NCBI GenBank assembly: GCA_027627225.1
Contig: CM051036.1
Coordinates: 36,726,426 to 36,790,425, forward strand
Origin: Congeria kusceri
Lineage: Eukaryota; Mollusca; Bivalvia; Myida; Dreissenidae
Reading direction: 5' to 3'
DNA length: 64,000 nucleotides
Part shown: positions 34,868 to 47,322 of the stretch, in pieces
Position numbering within the stretch: the first letter of the stretch is position 1
Layout of the letters: the number at the start of each line of letters is the position of its first letter
Notes under the pieces: generated by a model
The model's database searches: none
What the model saw: only the letters and a program-made list of their open reading frames with translations
What the model was told of the DNA's origin: nothing
Translations under genes and position numbers: made by a program

Positions 34868-35098
34868 GGAAAAAACCGGACTGAATGCATGTGCGAAAAG
34901 TGTCGTCCCAGATTAGCATGTGCTGTTCGAACAGGCTAATACAGGACGGCACTTTCCGCTTTTATGGTATTTTCTGTTTGAAGGAAGTCTCTTTTAAACA
35001 TAAATCCACCGTAGGCGGAAAGTGTCGTCCTGGATTAACCTCATTTGTAGAAAAATGTTTTTGTGGATCCTTAAGACTCATTCTTGCTCAGAAAAAAA
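34868..35098. mobile_element. short inverted-repeat element with GTGTCGTCC motif
   Basis: Contains GCATGTGCGAAAAGTGTCGT, then CCCAGATTAGCATGTGCTGT, and later GGCGGAAAGTGTCGTCCTGG. Near-identical sequence is abundant in heterodont bivalve genomes as I remember them, which supports the taxon call. That part is recollection, not a search. Confidence 0.6.
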
Positions 35099-35167
35099 TG
35101 TCAATATAATAATTACGTTACAAAGTGTTACTGTGTACATCATAAACTAGAACTCCGCGAGTCGGAT

Positions 35168-35850
35168 GTGTCGCCTGACGCCGGATAGCTTACATGAATC
35201 CAAATGAAGAAGTACTTAAGGTTAATGCTCAAATTTATTTTTACAGATTTATTGAAATCTTCAAAATCACTGCACCCTGGCTACTTGCAAAGAAAATACT
35301 TGTTAAAACCAACAATAAGTATGAAAATTTACATAGGACAATAGGTCCGAAAGTATGAGGTGCAGAGTAACGGTTCTTGTGCACTGCATTTCTCCTCAAT
35401 GAGATCTATCTACTTATGAAGTTTCAAGCTGATATCTTTCATAGTCTTAGAGTTATGCTCCGGACAAAAATTAAATATGAAAATAAACAAAGGGCAATAA
35501 CTCCAAAAGTATGTAATGCAGAGTAACGCTTCTTGTGCACTGCACTTCTCCTCAATGAGATCTATATACCTTTGAAGTTTCAAAATTATAGCTTTCATAG
35601 TCTTAAAGTTATGCTCCGGACAAAAATTAAGTATGAAATAAACAAAGGGCAATAACATAAGATGTATGAGGTGCAGAGTAACGGTTCTTGTGCACTGCCC
35701 TTCCGCTCAATGAGATCTATCTTCTTAAGAAGTTTCATGTTGATAGATTTAATAGTCTAAGAGTTATAATCCGGACAAGCGAAAGAGGACGCCGCCGCCG
35801 ACACCGCCGCCGACATAAGTAAACCTATATGTCGCTTAGTCAGGCGGCAC
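35168..35850. mobile_element. inverted-repeat element with ~170-bp array
   Basis: Ends GTGTCGCCTGAC (35168-35179) and GTCAGGCGGCAC (35839-35850). About 3.5 units contain GAGGTGCAGAGTAACGGTTC, TTGTGCACTGC, CTCAATGAGATCTAT and GTTATGCTCCGGACAAAAAT. A GCC-triplet stretch precedes the right end. Confidence 0.75.
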
Positions 35851-36169
35851 AAAAAAAAAAGGAAGTTACTCTGCCCCAATAAAATAATTGTTTTTACTTG
35901 AAAATGCCAAAATATTCACGCTGGGTAATAAAGAAACCTTTGACAAATTAAACGCTAGTATGCTACTAAAATGAACACCATTTAGCTTGCGAAAAAACAT
36001 CGATTTAATATACGTGTATATGCATCCAAAATAAAAACACCATACCAGTGATTTTGTATTCAAAATTTCCTATCTGCCTGTGCCCATGAAATGTAAAACG
36101 TCATCGCGACAAATTTCAAAATAGTGAAAGTTTTAAAAATATTTTTTTTCATGACATGTGTGGTTTTTC
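35851..36169. other. intergenic, nothing recognised
   Basis: No supported feature. Confidence 0.4.
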
Positions 36170-38108
36170 ATCTTTCGTCCGTCGTGCATCGTCCGTTGTG
36201 CGTCGTGCGTCAACATTTTTATTCAAACAACATCTCCTAAACCGCTGAACAGATTTTCACCAAACTGCACAAGAATGAGCTAAAATAGATTTAAAAAGTG
36301 AAAACTTTACAAATCTTCTTCTCTAAAACTGCATGGATGGGAGCTTTCATATTTGGTATGTGGCATCCTCTACTGGTCCTCGACAAAGATCGTTCAAATG
36401 ATGCCCCTGGGGTCAAAACTGGTCACGCCCAAGGGGCCACATGCTTTATATAGACCTCTTTAGCAAGATGACTTTAACAATCTTCTCCTCTGAAACCGCA
36501 AGGCCCACAGGTTTCATATTTGGTATGTAACATTGCATAGTGGTCCTCTACAAAGATTGTTCAAATGATGCCCCTGGGGTAAAAACTGGTCACTTACCGG
36601 GGGTCACATGGTTTATATAGACTTAAATAGCTAAATGAATTTGAAAATCTGCTCTAAAACCGCAAGGCCCAGAGGTTTGGTATTTGGTTGGTAACATTGT
36701 ATAGGGATTCTCTACAAACATTGTTTAAATGATGCCCATGGGGTCAAAACTTGCCATGCCCCGTGGGTCATATGGATTATATAGACTTCAGTTACAAAAT
36801 TACTTAAAAAATATTCTCCCCTGAAACCGCAAGGCCAAGTGGTTTCATATTTGGTATGTGGCATCCTGTAGTGGTCCTCTACAAAGATTATTCAAAAGAT
36901 TGTTCAAATGATACCACTGGGTTTATGGTTTATATAGACTTAAATAGCTAAATGAATTTGAAAATCTTCTCTGAAACCGCAAGGCCCGGATGTTTGGTAT
37001 TTGGTTGGTAACATTGTAGAGGGGTCCTCCACAAAGATTGTTCAAATGATGCCCCTGGGGTCAAAACTGGCCACTCCCCGGGAGTCATAAGGATTATATA
37101 GACTTAAAGAGCAAAATTACTTCAAAAATCTCTGAAACTGCAAGGCCCAGAGGTTTGGTATTTGGTATGTGGCATACTGTAGTGGTCCTTTACACTTGAA
37201 ACTCTTCTCCTCTGAAATAGTGAGGCCCTGTGGTTTTATATTTGGTTGGTAACATTGTATAGTGGTCTTCTACAAAGATTGTTCAAATGATGCCTCTGGG
37301 ATCAAACCTGGTCATGCCCTGGGGGTCACATGGTTTCTTTAGACTTATATGGCAAGTGGATGTTTCACATTTTGTATGTGACATTGTATAGCGGTCCTCT
37401 ACAAAGATTGTTCAAATAATGCCCTTGTGGTAAAAAGTGGCCACACCCCAGGTGTCACATGGTTAATATAGACTGAAATAGGAAAATGACTAAAAGTATT
37501 CTCCTCTGAAACTGCAAGGCCCAGAGGTTTGTAATTGGTATGTAACATCTTATATTGGTCTTCTACAAAGATTGTTCAAGTTATTCACTGGGGTAAAACC
37601 TAGCCACGCACCGGGGGTCACATGGTTTGTATAGACTAATATGACAAGTGGACTTAACAAATCTTCTCTGAAACTGCTAGTCCCAGAGGTTTCATATTTT
37701 GTATGTAACACTGTATTGTGGTCCTCTACAAATATTCTTCAAATGATGCCCCTGGAGTTAAAAGAAGCCACACCCCGGGGTCACATGGTTTCTATAGACT
37801 TATATGGAAAGCGGGCTTTGAAAATCTCCTCCTCTGAAATCGCAAGGCCCATAGGTGTTATATTTGGCATGACAATTTTAGAGTGGTCCTCTACAAATAT
37901 TGTTGAAATGATGCCCCTGGAGTAGAAAGTGGCCATGCCCTGTGGGTCGCGTGGTTTATATAGACTATAACATATTCTCCTGAAACTGCAAGGCCCAGAT
38001 CTTTATGCTCAGGTAAGTGGTTTAGTGCCATTTGGCCCTCTTGTTATAATCCATTGTGATGCCTTAAACTCAGGTGAGCGACCAAGGGCCATCGTGGCCC
38101 TCTTGTTT
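36170..38108 (+). mobile_element. 1.9 kb element with ~160-bp tandem array (about 11 copies)
   Basis: The 5' part has TCGTCCGTCGTGCATCGTCC and ACATCTCCTAAACCGCTGAA. The units contain GGTCCTCTACAAAGATTGTT, CAAATGATGCCCCTGGGGTC, GGGGTCACATGGTTTATATA and AAACCGCAAGGCCCAGAGGT. The 3' end repeats CTCAGGTGAGCG and finishes with GGGCCATCGTGGCCCTCTTG, a palindrome followed by a short tail. Frames such as 37641-37925 are array artefacts. Confidence 0.8.
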
Positions 38109-38489
38109 AATGATTTTTTTTTTCCAATTTTTATTTCTTCCCAATATATACATCCATTATATTTTATATACACATATACCTACTAACATCAACAGTGATT
38201 CATGATTTACGAGTAACAATAGTATCTTTAAACAAGTGAATATATTAAATTAACTATTATACATTTTATATCGTTGTATACAGTGGATTTGAGTGTGCAT
38301 GTGTGTGCGTGAATGTGTGGGTGTGGGCGTAGAAAATATCATTATAAATAAAGTGTATGCATGGATAAGCATGTATGTGATGTAGACAAAAAAACAAAAT
38401 ATTGCGATTTGATGGACAAAGGTGTTTTGCGGATGGGAATAGATATCTGAATAGCTTGAATCTAATTTGTCAGAAAGCCCCATCTCTTT
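38109..38489. other. intergenic, nothing recognised
   Basis: A GT-rich stretch lies at about 38290-38330. No gene. Confidence 0.4.
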
Positions 38490-39835
38490 CGGATGTTTTC
38501 ATTCTGATTTTTTTAAGAATGCTATCATTTCTTCAATCTTTATTTTGTGCTTAAAGTAAGTATTAAATGATATGATATTTGGTAATGTTCTTTCATACTT
38601 ACGGTTGAAAATGAAGTGCTTTGCTAGAAGTATTTATGAAATATGTACAATTTTCAGTATGTGGATACTGTTTCTAATATCACAAAAGGAAATTTTTTGT
38701 GATTCAGTTCTACATTATCATCGAGTTTAACAGTAGTTTGTATGTATGTTTTTAAACAAAACCCAAAATGCTGTACATGTCTGTACTCCCAAAACAGGTG
38801 GATATTTGAATCAATACTCCTAAAACACAAGTGACATAAGTTAGAGGGTGTTATCCTACATTTAAACAGAAACTTGTTGTTTGGTATGATCCCCATTATA
38901 TACTTATACTGGAAGTTTCTTAATTTCGTATCTTTTGTAAAAAAAAAAAAAAAAAAAATAGCTTTGCTGTTCACATCGGTTAGGTTTAAATTGTTTTTCC
39001 ACGTTTCTACTTGTTTATAGTTTGGAAATCAAACATTTACATATTAGCTTACAAGCTTTTGTCGTTTCTGTAATTTTGTTAATAAGAATTTCAGGTGGAG
39101 AATATGATAAATTTTCATTAATTATTATTCACTATTTTCAGGTCGTTCGGAATTGATGTTATTAGAGAGTAATACTTTAGATAGTCGCCTCTATTTAAAC
39201 CATACAGAGTTAGAATTTCATCGGAAGTATAGAAAGCTCCGTTTCTATAATTAAACGAGTGTTGCAAATATTGAATACCTTTGGCGTAGAAACTTTCGGA
39301 TAAGAATGTTTTCATATTAACGTCTGTAATGTATTTGTTATTCCATATTATTTGTTTCCCCACTGAGTTGTTTGGTTTATAAATTGCACATACCCATCCG
39401 TGAATAACATCTTCTAGAAATTTTGATATATTTAGATGTGCGATATTGTTAGCGTCTAAATTTGATTTAAATAAAAGTGGACCACCAATGTGACTTATCA
39501 TAAATGTGTATACTTTAAAGTTTAACAATTTTTGAATCGTTTTGATGTAAGAGACGTTTAATCCAGCTTCATTTAAGTGCGTGCAAAAAACATTCAATGT
39601 CCAGCATTTTCAAACCGCCGTCGGCATAATCTTGAATTATTTGATTTCTTGCTACTTTGTCAGTCTTACCGTACCAAAGAAATTTTAAACTGTGTTCTTT
39701 TATATGTTTGATAGTATCTGTAGATGGGTTTTTTAAGACAGTAAGTGGATAAACAGGTTTTGGAGTGCGAATGTTTTCAGTACAGCATTTTTTCCTACCA
39801 TTTTTTCCATCTTGATAAACAATTGTCAAAGGATT
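38490..39835 (-). mobile_element. LINE 3' end on the minus strand (RT C-terminal region with zf-RVT-like motif)
   Basis: On the minus strand the frames read, in order: KHIKEHSLKFLWYGKTDKVA and the IIQDYADGGLKMLDIECFLH motif (about 39600-39760), then NKYITDVNMKTFLSESFYAK (about 39350), then after a break DTKLRNFQYKYIMGIIPNNK with CRITPSNLCHLCFRSIDSNI and HLFWEY (about 38760-38935). This is the usual C-terminal order of vertebrate/invertebrate non-LTR elements of the L1-like kind, including the zf-RVT-like C-x2-C...H pattern. The upstream endonuclease and polymerase are missing. Frames are interrupted, including around a T/A run at about 38939-38959, so the copy is 5'-truncated and dead. Confidence 0.75.
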
Positions 39836-40545
39836 TTATTTTTTTCTTGTAGGTTATGTTCTATCATGTTATGTGTATTATTGCTGAATGTGATACCTGA
39901 TGAAGTAGCATGGTTTGAGCTCCAGTTAAATTTTTTATGTTTTGCAAATTAGATATCTTTTTTTACCATAGAACCTATTTAAAGAACATTGCATTTACTT
40001 GTGTTTAAAGTGATCCGGAGATGGAGCCAAAGTCGTCTCGAGTACTGAGTAGCGTTTCTTGTTTAATGATTAATATATTCAAATTTTACATCGACTGAAC
40101 TTCTTCTGTGACAGTGGTGCTAATTCAATAATTGTTTTTCTATTTACGCACCCTCCTGTTAAAAACTTTAAATTACTTAGGTGAAAAATGGACAATATTG
40201 GGGAAGAATGGATGATATTTTTTCAGGGAAAACTGCATTTAAATGGCACATAAATTAGCGAAAAAAAAATCACTGCATATGTTTCAAAAAACACTATATC
40301 ACTGCTAATTGGGATAGAATGTGGAGGTATACCCCTTTAGTTCGCGCAAATGAACAAAAACGCGTGGCACGGAAGGTATCGCATGTCCTCTAATGAATCC
40401 AATCACATTGTCGTGTCTTCATAAGCGCTACATAGTGAAATGTTATCGTGAAAAAACCATTATCATAAATGACGGTAACGAATTTCTAATTTCCATTTAG
40501 TAATTGGTGAACCTACGAAAGACCGGTGGGGACTTCCTTGTTCAT
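39836..40545. other. intergenic, nothing recognised
   Basis: No supported gene or element. Confidence 0.4.
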
Positions 40546-40935
40546 ATTTCCGAATTATGGATTATGAAGTGTGAAGTACAAAAAATAATTACTTAAAATA
40601 CACACTTCATGATTTCACAATTGCATGACAATCGTGAAGTGTGAATTGTGAAGTACAAAAAATCATTTATTCACACTTCAGATTTAACGATTTTTATGAC
40701 AATCGTGAAGTGTGAACTCTGGTGTACAAAAATTCATTAAGTCACACTTCACGAATTCACGATTTTTAAGACAATCGTCACGATGTGTGATGTGTGAAGT
40801 ATAAAAAAAACACAATCATTGATTCATATAAATGAAGTACAACAATAATCACATACATGAAGTACAAAAATAATAAATTTCATAAACTTATTTATGTTAA
40901 TAAATGATTTTTGTATACTTCACATATCACAATTT
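40546..40935. repeat. AT-rich tandem and inverted repeat, ~66-bp unit
   Basis: Units combine ATCGTGAAGTGTGAA, GTACAAAAAATCATT and its inverted CACACTTCA. GTGAAGTG and CACTTCAC alternate, so single strands could fold at many points. Copies decay to the right. Confidence 0.75.
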
Positions 40936-41398
40936 ATAAAATGTTATGAAATGAGAATAATGAAGTCACCACCGGTCTTTCGTATGAAACCCCATGGGCT
41001 AGCTGACTGTTGGTGATTGTTCTCGATTTGATTCGATCACGAAGCGGCCAATGCCAAGAGCGACATGCGTGCGTTATTGTTTTTGGAATCGTCTCAGCAT
41101 TCTGCGCGGAGTGACAGGTGCGAAATTTGGAATTATAAGTGCAGGAAACAGATTTGTTGATAACGTATCGTAAAACGTTCATATTTTGTGTGTGTTTGTC
41201 TAGGGACGAGTATTGGGTTAATTGTGCACAACCGGTTGTTTTCTTCAAAGGACATATTAGACAATGAATTGCATTAAATTTATCAATGTTTGAATACCAA
41301 TGGAACTTTTTGGCCTGTGGGATTTTAGATGGACTAAAAACAAAAACAATCGACAGGAGCATCACGACACGTTATTCAGTTTACTTGGTAGGTTAGTA
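40936..41398. other. intergenic; one unrecognised minus-strand frame
   Basis: A minus-strand frame (41365-40934, 143 codons) contains HCLICPLKKTTGCAQLTQYS and some further Cys/His. I do not recognise it, see no splice or promoter context, and would not call it a gene. Confidence 0.25.
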
Positions 41399-41724
41399 AG
41401 GCGTAAAAGAAAAATATGTTTGTTTCAGGTTACATGACCTACATGGGTAGGTAGGTAGGAATTTTATGTATTTATTTAGTAAATGGTCTACTTAAAGATT
41501 CTAAAACTAAATTAATATTCAAAACATATTGGTAACAACCTTAAACATTGTTTTGAAGTGGATGCTTTCAAAACAAATCACTTACTAAACCAAAAAAGCA
41601 TTACATTATTAAAAAAATGAATAAAAGAAAAGAATGTATGACAAACTCAATAAAATTTTCTAGGGTCGGGGCATTATTTTAGGGTAGGTCGGGTAACCTG
41701 AAAGAAACATTTTTTTTTACGCCT
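41399..41724. mobile_element. MITE with AGGCGTAA ends (copy 1)
   Basis: The left end starts AGGCGTAAAAGAAAAATATG, with TTTGTTTCAGGTTAC following. The right end is the inverted form (GTAACCTGAAAGAAACATTT ... TTACGCCT). The inverted ends are about 44 bp. A copy in the opposite orientation occupies 58949-59203. Confidence 0.85.
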
Positions 41725-43420
41725 AAGCGGAGCAGTGAGAAATTGATGGAGGAAATACATGATTGATGGATGGAATGATTGATCGTGGAATGAGAGGGGA
41801 TATGGACAGAGTTGGTGGTCGATTGACTCAATGACTGGGAAAGGATTTTTCCATATGAGATAATTGCTCATCATCACACAAATATTTTTTTCCATGGGAT
41901 TTCCTCTGATTATTATGGGATTTAAAGAAGTACATTTTGTGAAAGTGAAACTACACTTTACGTATATGAAAGCAACCATAAAGTTGAGATGGCTATGTTC
42001 TTATCAGGAAATATGAATTATGTTCGGATAACATCGCATCGCATAGTGACAAAACTGCAAAGCAGACCGAGCATTTTGTATTGTACTGCATCGTTTTTTG
42101 ATTCGTACTCAAAAATGTCTGTGCGAAGTAAAATCGCATCAATGAACATTTCATTGCGATTGTTCTCAACTATATGCGCAGATATCGAAATTCGCATGGG
42201 TTTCCTAGTCAATGTTGACTTTTTGAAAGTGATAGAGCTGCAACGATTTAGCCATGTATTGACTCGAATCGATTTTGACTTCAAACATCATTTAGTTGAA
42301 AATTTCGATTCGATTCATGTTTTGTTTTTACAGGCTTGTTCTTTTTTTCGTATTAAAAAGTTATGACTTACACTGTAGAAAATATTTTTATTTGTTATTA
42401 TTTATGCCACTGTATTGGTTAGTCTGCTAGAGTGATGACACTTTATAAACATATTCAACAGCATATGAACTTATGCACCTGGGTATTAGGCCAGTCCTTT
42501 TTTATTTTCTGGTTTACAAAATTTTTTGGGGAACATGTCCACTGGCAGGTCGAAAAAAAATAGTGTTAAAATCTTAACACAACGAACGATTTCCCATTAG
42601 CAATTTATAATTAATAACAATATCAACATTAAAACACACTATTATGTGAAGTTAGAATAAGACGTCAAACATGGTATAAACTGTTTTATTACACCCATGT
42701 TTTATATGCAGTTTAACCATTTGTATTTATGAATTTTACAGAGTGAATAAGTGTAATAGTGCATATATTTTAACGGCATCATTAAAATTGATTTTACCAC
42801 AAAGTTGTATACTTGTATGGATTTACAAAATGTAAAGTGAGATGCCTTTTTAAATGAAGGCGAGTTAACCTGTGCAGGACTGGAATCCACAACTGCCCGA
42901 ACACAGACCTTGCAAAACGAGCTTAATAACTAACCACACAACGCAAATTTTGAAAATAATTGCTGTGAGGTCTCGAAAAACGTATTAAATTTAACTATAT
43001 CAAGAGAAAAGTCCAAATAATATGACGTTAATTGTCTGGATTCTTATTAAGTCTTAATTCTTATTAAAAATGAGAAACCAGTTTTAACAATTTTTTTTTT
43101 TAATATTAAACTCTGTGTTAATGCTAAATATTCATGTATATATGAAATTTATCAGACATAAACTGAACTGCTAGTGTGTGTTAAATTATTGCATTACAAT
43201 TGTGACAGAAACAAAATACAAGGCAAATAAGAAATTCTCATTGTGTCGCGAAAATATATATCATCAACAAAATGCAACCATGACTTCTCTTTTAAGTGTA
43301 TACAAGACAAAGCTGTCTGTCCCCACATCCTCGTTTCGATGTGCCCGCAAGAAGATCTTGTTACTAATGATATTATTTGTTACAAATGCCACCTGAAAAT
43401 ATACATCCAGTGCCTTCCAC
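41725..43420. other. intergenic, nothing firm
   Basis: 42425-42485 carries one isolated unit of the array at 44915-45310 (CTGCTAGAGTGATG, TTTATAAACATATTCA). Frames at 41989-42366 and 43178-43596 have no recognisable domain and no splice context. Confidence 0.4.
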
Positions 43421-44914
43421 AGGATTTTTTTTGGCGTCCCCGTCCCGAGAGGGGTGGGTTAGGGAGGGGTATCCCCTCCGTACGTCAATTTTTTTTGCGG
43501 CATGTGTCAAATGACGTTATCTGGTGCGTTTTAGCTATTAAATTTAAGGCTAAGATGTTTTCAATTTTTTGTACAAGTTTAAACGAAATGAACTAAACGA
43601 AACATCACCGTTTGAACGGCATACCTCGAGCCTTTTAAAAGCAAAAGCATCATTGTTGTTGCGAAACTGAAAGTAATGATTTTTTCCGGATGTTTATGTC
43701 CAGTGCGCATCACATTCGCACAGTGACGTCTTGTCCAAACCCACTATTCTCGTCGTTCTCGAATCTTTAGGTTACACTCGATCTATTGATGGAGCCTTTT
43801 TTATTCGATTAATTATGTTCATATGTGCATGTATTTAGTGTTTTAATACTGTTTTAATCGTTACAGCTGTTGAACATAGTACTGACTGGATAATTGGTGA
43901 ATTGTAAAGATCTTGATTAAAATATATTTATATTATATACATGCTTTGTTCTTGCAAAAACGGCGGGAAATTTTCCTCGTGCACATCGTGCCTGCGCGTC
44001 CAATGTCAAAGACAAATGTCACTCTTGTAAAAAACAGTGTTGATTTTCTCATGTTTCATTCTTTCCATTAATAACTGTACTTCTAACGGTAATATTAACT
44101 GTCATCAAATGTCATTTTAAGGGCCGTCTATGAAACATGTTGAACATTATTAGAAGTTTACAATATATAATAAATTCAACTATTTACGAACTAAAAATCA
44201 CTTGCTATTTTTTTGTCCACCAATAAGTAAATTTGCATGGAAAAACCACGCCAATTTGTTTATAATTTACCTATTTTTTCCGCATTTGCTGTACCAATCT
44301 TTTTGTTCAATTTTGGATACTAGTACAGATTTATGAGACGACCCCAAACTTGAAACACTTCACTGACCACAATAACGGGATTTCTCCCTGCAAAAATCAT
44401 GCATGGGATTAACATTCCTTGGACGGGAAACTAGAACACCCAATGTCTTTAAAGACCTGTATTTAGTAAAGCACATGATCGGTACACGCACGCTTTCCAT
44501 GCGTGGAACGTGACGTCGTGTTTCAGCAGACATTTCGCACTCTTTTGTAGAAAACACGGGTTTTACATGGCATACATGTACATAAACAACGGCGGACGCC
44601 TTGCTTAAAAAAATTTTCCGTGAAATTCCGGAACAATTTGTTGATCTCGATCGGCAATCATCGTGTGATACCGTCAAAAACAAAAAGCAGTTTCACGGAA
44701 GTAAACGGACTTACCGAGCAAATTATTATATTCGTACTCAAAATATTTCGAAAATTTGAACGTTTCGTCCCCCATCGGTAAAAAAAAAATCGTAATTATA
44801 ATTTTTTTTTGTTCACTTTCGGACAATTTATGTTCGCCGGTTTTGTAAACCGTAAAATCAAAAAGTCCTGGCCTTACGGTGCAGTTTTTTTTCGACATTA
44901 GTGGAGCTATGACC
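43421..44914. other. intergenic, nothing firm
   Basis: A short GC-rich piece (CCCCGTCCCGAGAGGGGTGG) at about 43438-43460 looks like a repeat fragment. Minus-strand frames at 44360-44898 lack any family motif. Confidence 0.35.
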
Positions 44915-45310
44915 CTTTATTATAAAATAAGACATTTTGGACTTGTCTCACGTGTGACTTGAAAAGTATGTAACTGCTAGAGTGATGAAACTTTATAAAC
45001 ATATTCATCTGCATGTGAATTTGTGTATCTGGGTATTTGGTGCAGATTTGAAATAGATCAGCGGAGTTTGCACTTTTTTTTTCAAAATGTGACATTTTTA
45101 CTTGTGTCGCGTGTAACTCTAAAAGCATAACTGCTAGAGTGATGAAACTTTATAAACATATTTATCAGCATGTGAATTTGTGCAACTTGGTATTTTGGTG
45201 CAAATTTATCAGAGATCATTGGAGTTATTGCCCCCTTTTTGGCAAAAGTGAAAATTTTTGACACGTGTTGCATGTTCAAAACACTTTATAAATATATGTA
45301 TCAGCATGTG
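44915..45310. repeat. tandem repeat, ~150-bp unit, about 3 copies
   Basis: Units contain AACTGCTAGAGTGATGAAAC, TTTATAAACATATTCATCTG, CATGTGAATTTGTG and GGAGTTATTGCCCCC-like ends. Confidence 0.75.
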
Positions 45311-45559
45311 AACTTGTGCACCTGGGTATAGTAATTACATGGGTTTCGTGACAACCAGCGGAATGGGGGTCACCTGTCTATTTTGGAACATATGTCCAGC
45401 TGCATATACTTTGTAACCAGTATTCATCGTATGCAGTCACCTTGACAGACCTTGTCGCAGTTCAGCAACGTGTTACTTAATAATTTAGTTTGGCATTTCT
45501 GACAGTCCAGGGTGTTTTATTATTGATGATCAATGATAACAGTGATTGGTGAAACAATT
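45311..45559. other. intergenic
   Basis: Nothing recognised. Confidence 0.35.
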
Positions 45560-45652
45560 GATAATGAAAGGTAGGGGCCAGGTTCCGGACCGGGAATTGA
45601 ACCTCCGACCTCTCAAGTTTAGTGCTTTGCCTCTAGACCACAGAGTATTATA
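45560..45652 (-). mobile_element. tRNA-derived SINE head, minus strand
   Basis: Reverse-complemented, it reads GTGGTCTAGAGGCAAAGCAC (A-box-like), then GAGGTCGGAGGTTCAATTCC (B box GGTTCAATTCC). These are polymerase III promoter elements in tRNA order. The stems do not close as a tRNA. Confidence 0.6.
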
Positions 45653-46293
45653 ACTTTAATTGATGGATTTTTCGTATTTGTTAGTGTTCCATAAATATCA
45701 TTGGCGTCTGTACATTGGTTACCAGACATCGCGAAACTTAAATGGTGCTCAGCTGACACTTTGTCTGACAGCCTTCAACGTAATGTCAGACAACCAAATT
45801 TAAAGTAAGACGCACACTGTGAAATGAGTAGAACTTGAAACAATTCTGTTAGACAAAATGTCTGGCAAGTGATTTGGGTCTGTCATAAACAATTTAAATT
45901 GTGCCAGACGTGTCTGACATTCTTACACCTTTCGCGGTGTCTGGGTTATTGTATTATTGGAAAAAAATATATAAAAGTACACGTACATAAACTAGATTAA
46001 TCATCTAACAGGTCTAAAGGATTCTAAGTTAATTTTAGTTCATTTTCTGTAGCAAGATTTGTACTTCAGTATGAACTATAGTCTTTAATGTTTGCATGCA
46101 GATAACAGTTTATCTAGACAAACTTGCATTTCAATTCCTTTTTAGACTGTTGGCAGAACGGTCTTTTGAGACGGCATTACATTTCCAGAAACTGTACCAC
46201 GGGAACTATGTCTTTTCTCTGCAGGCGAGTCAGTAAATCGAAACTAGAAAGGGTCCAGCTTCAAAGCAACACGCCTGTTTTCCTACTTTTTAA
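45653..46293. other. intergenic upstream of gene 2
   Basis: No gene recognised. TGTCTGACA-type words recur at about 45770-45930 (imperfect inverted and direct repeats). Confidence 0.4.
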
Positions 46294-46733
46294 CAGGGTT
46301 CATACGGATCCTTGAAAAGTGCTTGAATTTTAGAAAGTACTTAAAAATGCTTAAATACTCCTCTTGAACTTATAAATGCTTGGAAAATGCTTATTTTGGC
46401 TTCAGGTGGTCAAAAATATTCTGAAAAATAAAGAAAAAATCGCTAACAACTTAATTATTGTGGTGCCAGCGTAGTGTTTTAGTATGTCTGCAAATAAATC
46501 TTTCAAGGACTGTGTTCCACTAACTTATTTCTTTAGTTAGTAATTAAACTAGTTTAAAATATTCTTTAAATAATTACTGAATCTTGGAATATTAGGCTAT
46601 GAGCAATAATACAGCCCAACTTTTCGAAAATGTTAAAAGGGCAAACTAAAATGTGCTGGAATTCGGATTTTCTGTCCTTAAAAATTGTTTAAAACTGCTT
46701 GAATTTTGTTAGAGAATATCTGTATGAACCATG
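46294..46733. mobile_element. MITE flanked by TTAA (Kolobok/piggyBac-like)
   Basis: Ends CAGGGTTCATACGG and, inverted, CATGGTTCATACAG, flanked on both sides by TTAA (46290-46293 and 46734-46737), the target duplication of Kolobok and piggyBac elements. Inner ends also mirror (CTTGAATTTT and AAAATTCAAG-type words). No coding. Confidence 0.75.
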
Positions 46734-46868
46734 TTAAATTATTTACGATGATTGCGTTGCATGTGATTTATTAAAATGCCATTTTATTTAAAAATCAATT
46801 TATTAAAATTGCTCAAACTTTAATCACACCCCTTCTTTCGCTAATTACTTGTTTCTATACAGATTGAA

Positions 46869-47322
46869 ATGAAGTCATCGCTGATTACCGTGTTTGCCCT
46901 TTTTCTCACGTCGTCCTTCATCGGACGTACCAACGGCATGGTTGACGTCAGGGTTGGCGTGCTCCTCATGGCCGATTCCTTGTGGCCGTTTGACGTCAAA
47001 CGTATGGGGCCGGCCATCGAAATTGGCGTCGACAAGGCTAGAGAGGAACTGGGTGTTAACATGACGCTCATCTACAATACATATCCGGGGAACTGCCCGC
47101 TCGCAAGGACCATTGGTCACTTCGTCGAGCTACACAACATAGGTGTGGACGCCTTCATCGGACCGGCTTGTTCCGAGTCCATCATGGGCGCTGCCAGACT
47201 AGCGGAGTTCTACAAGTATCCCATGGTGACGGGACTGGGAGATTTGGTTAGAAGGAATCCGGCAAATAATGATATGTACAAGACATTGTCCGTCCTGTCC
47301 TACAGCATTTCCAAACTGTCCA
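46869..47322 (+). CDS. gene 2 exon 1: signal peptide and first lobe
   Basis: Residues 1-151. Contains VRVGVLLMADSLWPFDVKRM, NCPLA (C76) and FIGPACSESI (C101). TTTCTATACAG|ATTGAAATG shows that the ATG lies 8 bp inside an exon. Donor A|GTAAGT. Confidence 0.92.

Noticed and set aside
40934..41365. 143-codon minus-strand frame with some Cys/His
   Set aside because: No family recognised. It borders a repeat array and a MITE, and length alone is not enough support.
43178..43596. Cys-rich frames (KCIQDKAVC, CYKCHLKIY)
   Set aside because: No recognisable zinc-finger spacing, no splice context, and the frame runs into a repeat fragment.
44360..44898. Two minus-strand frames, one starting MSKKNCTVRPGLFDF
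   Set aside because: No family motif and no supporting promoter, splice or poly(A) signals. Kept as non-coding.
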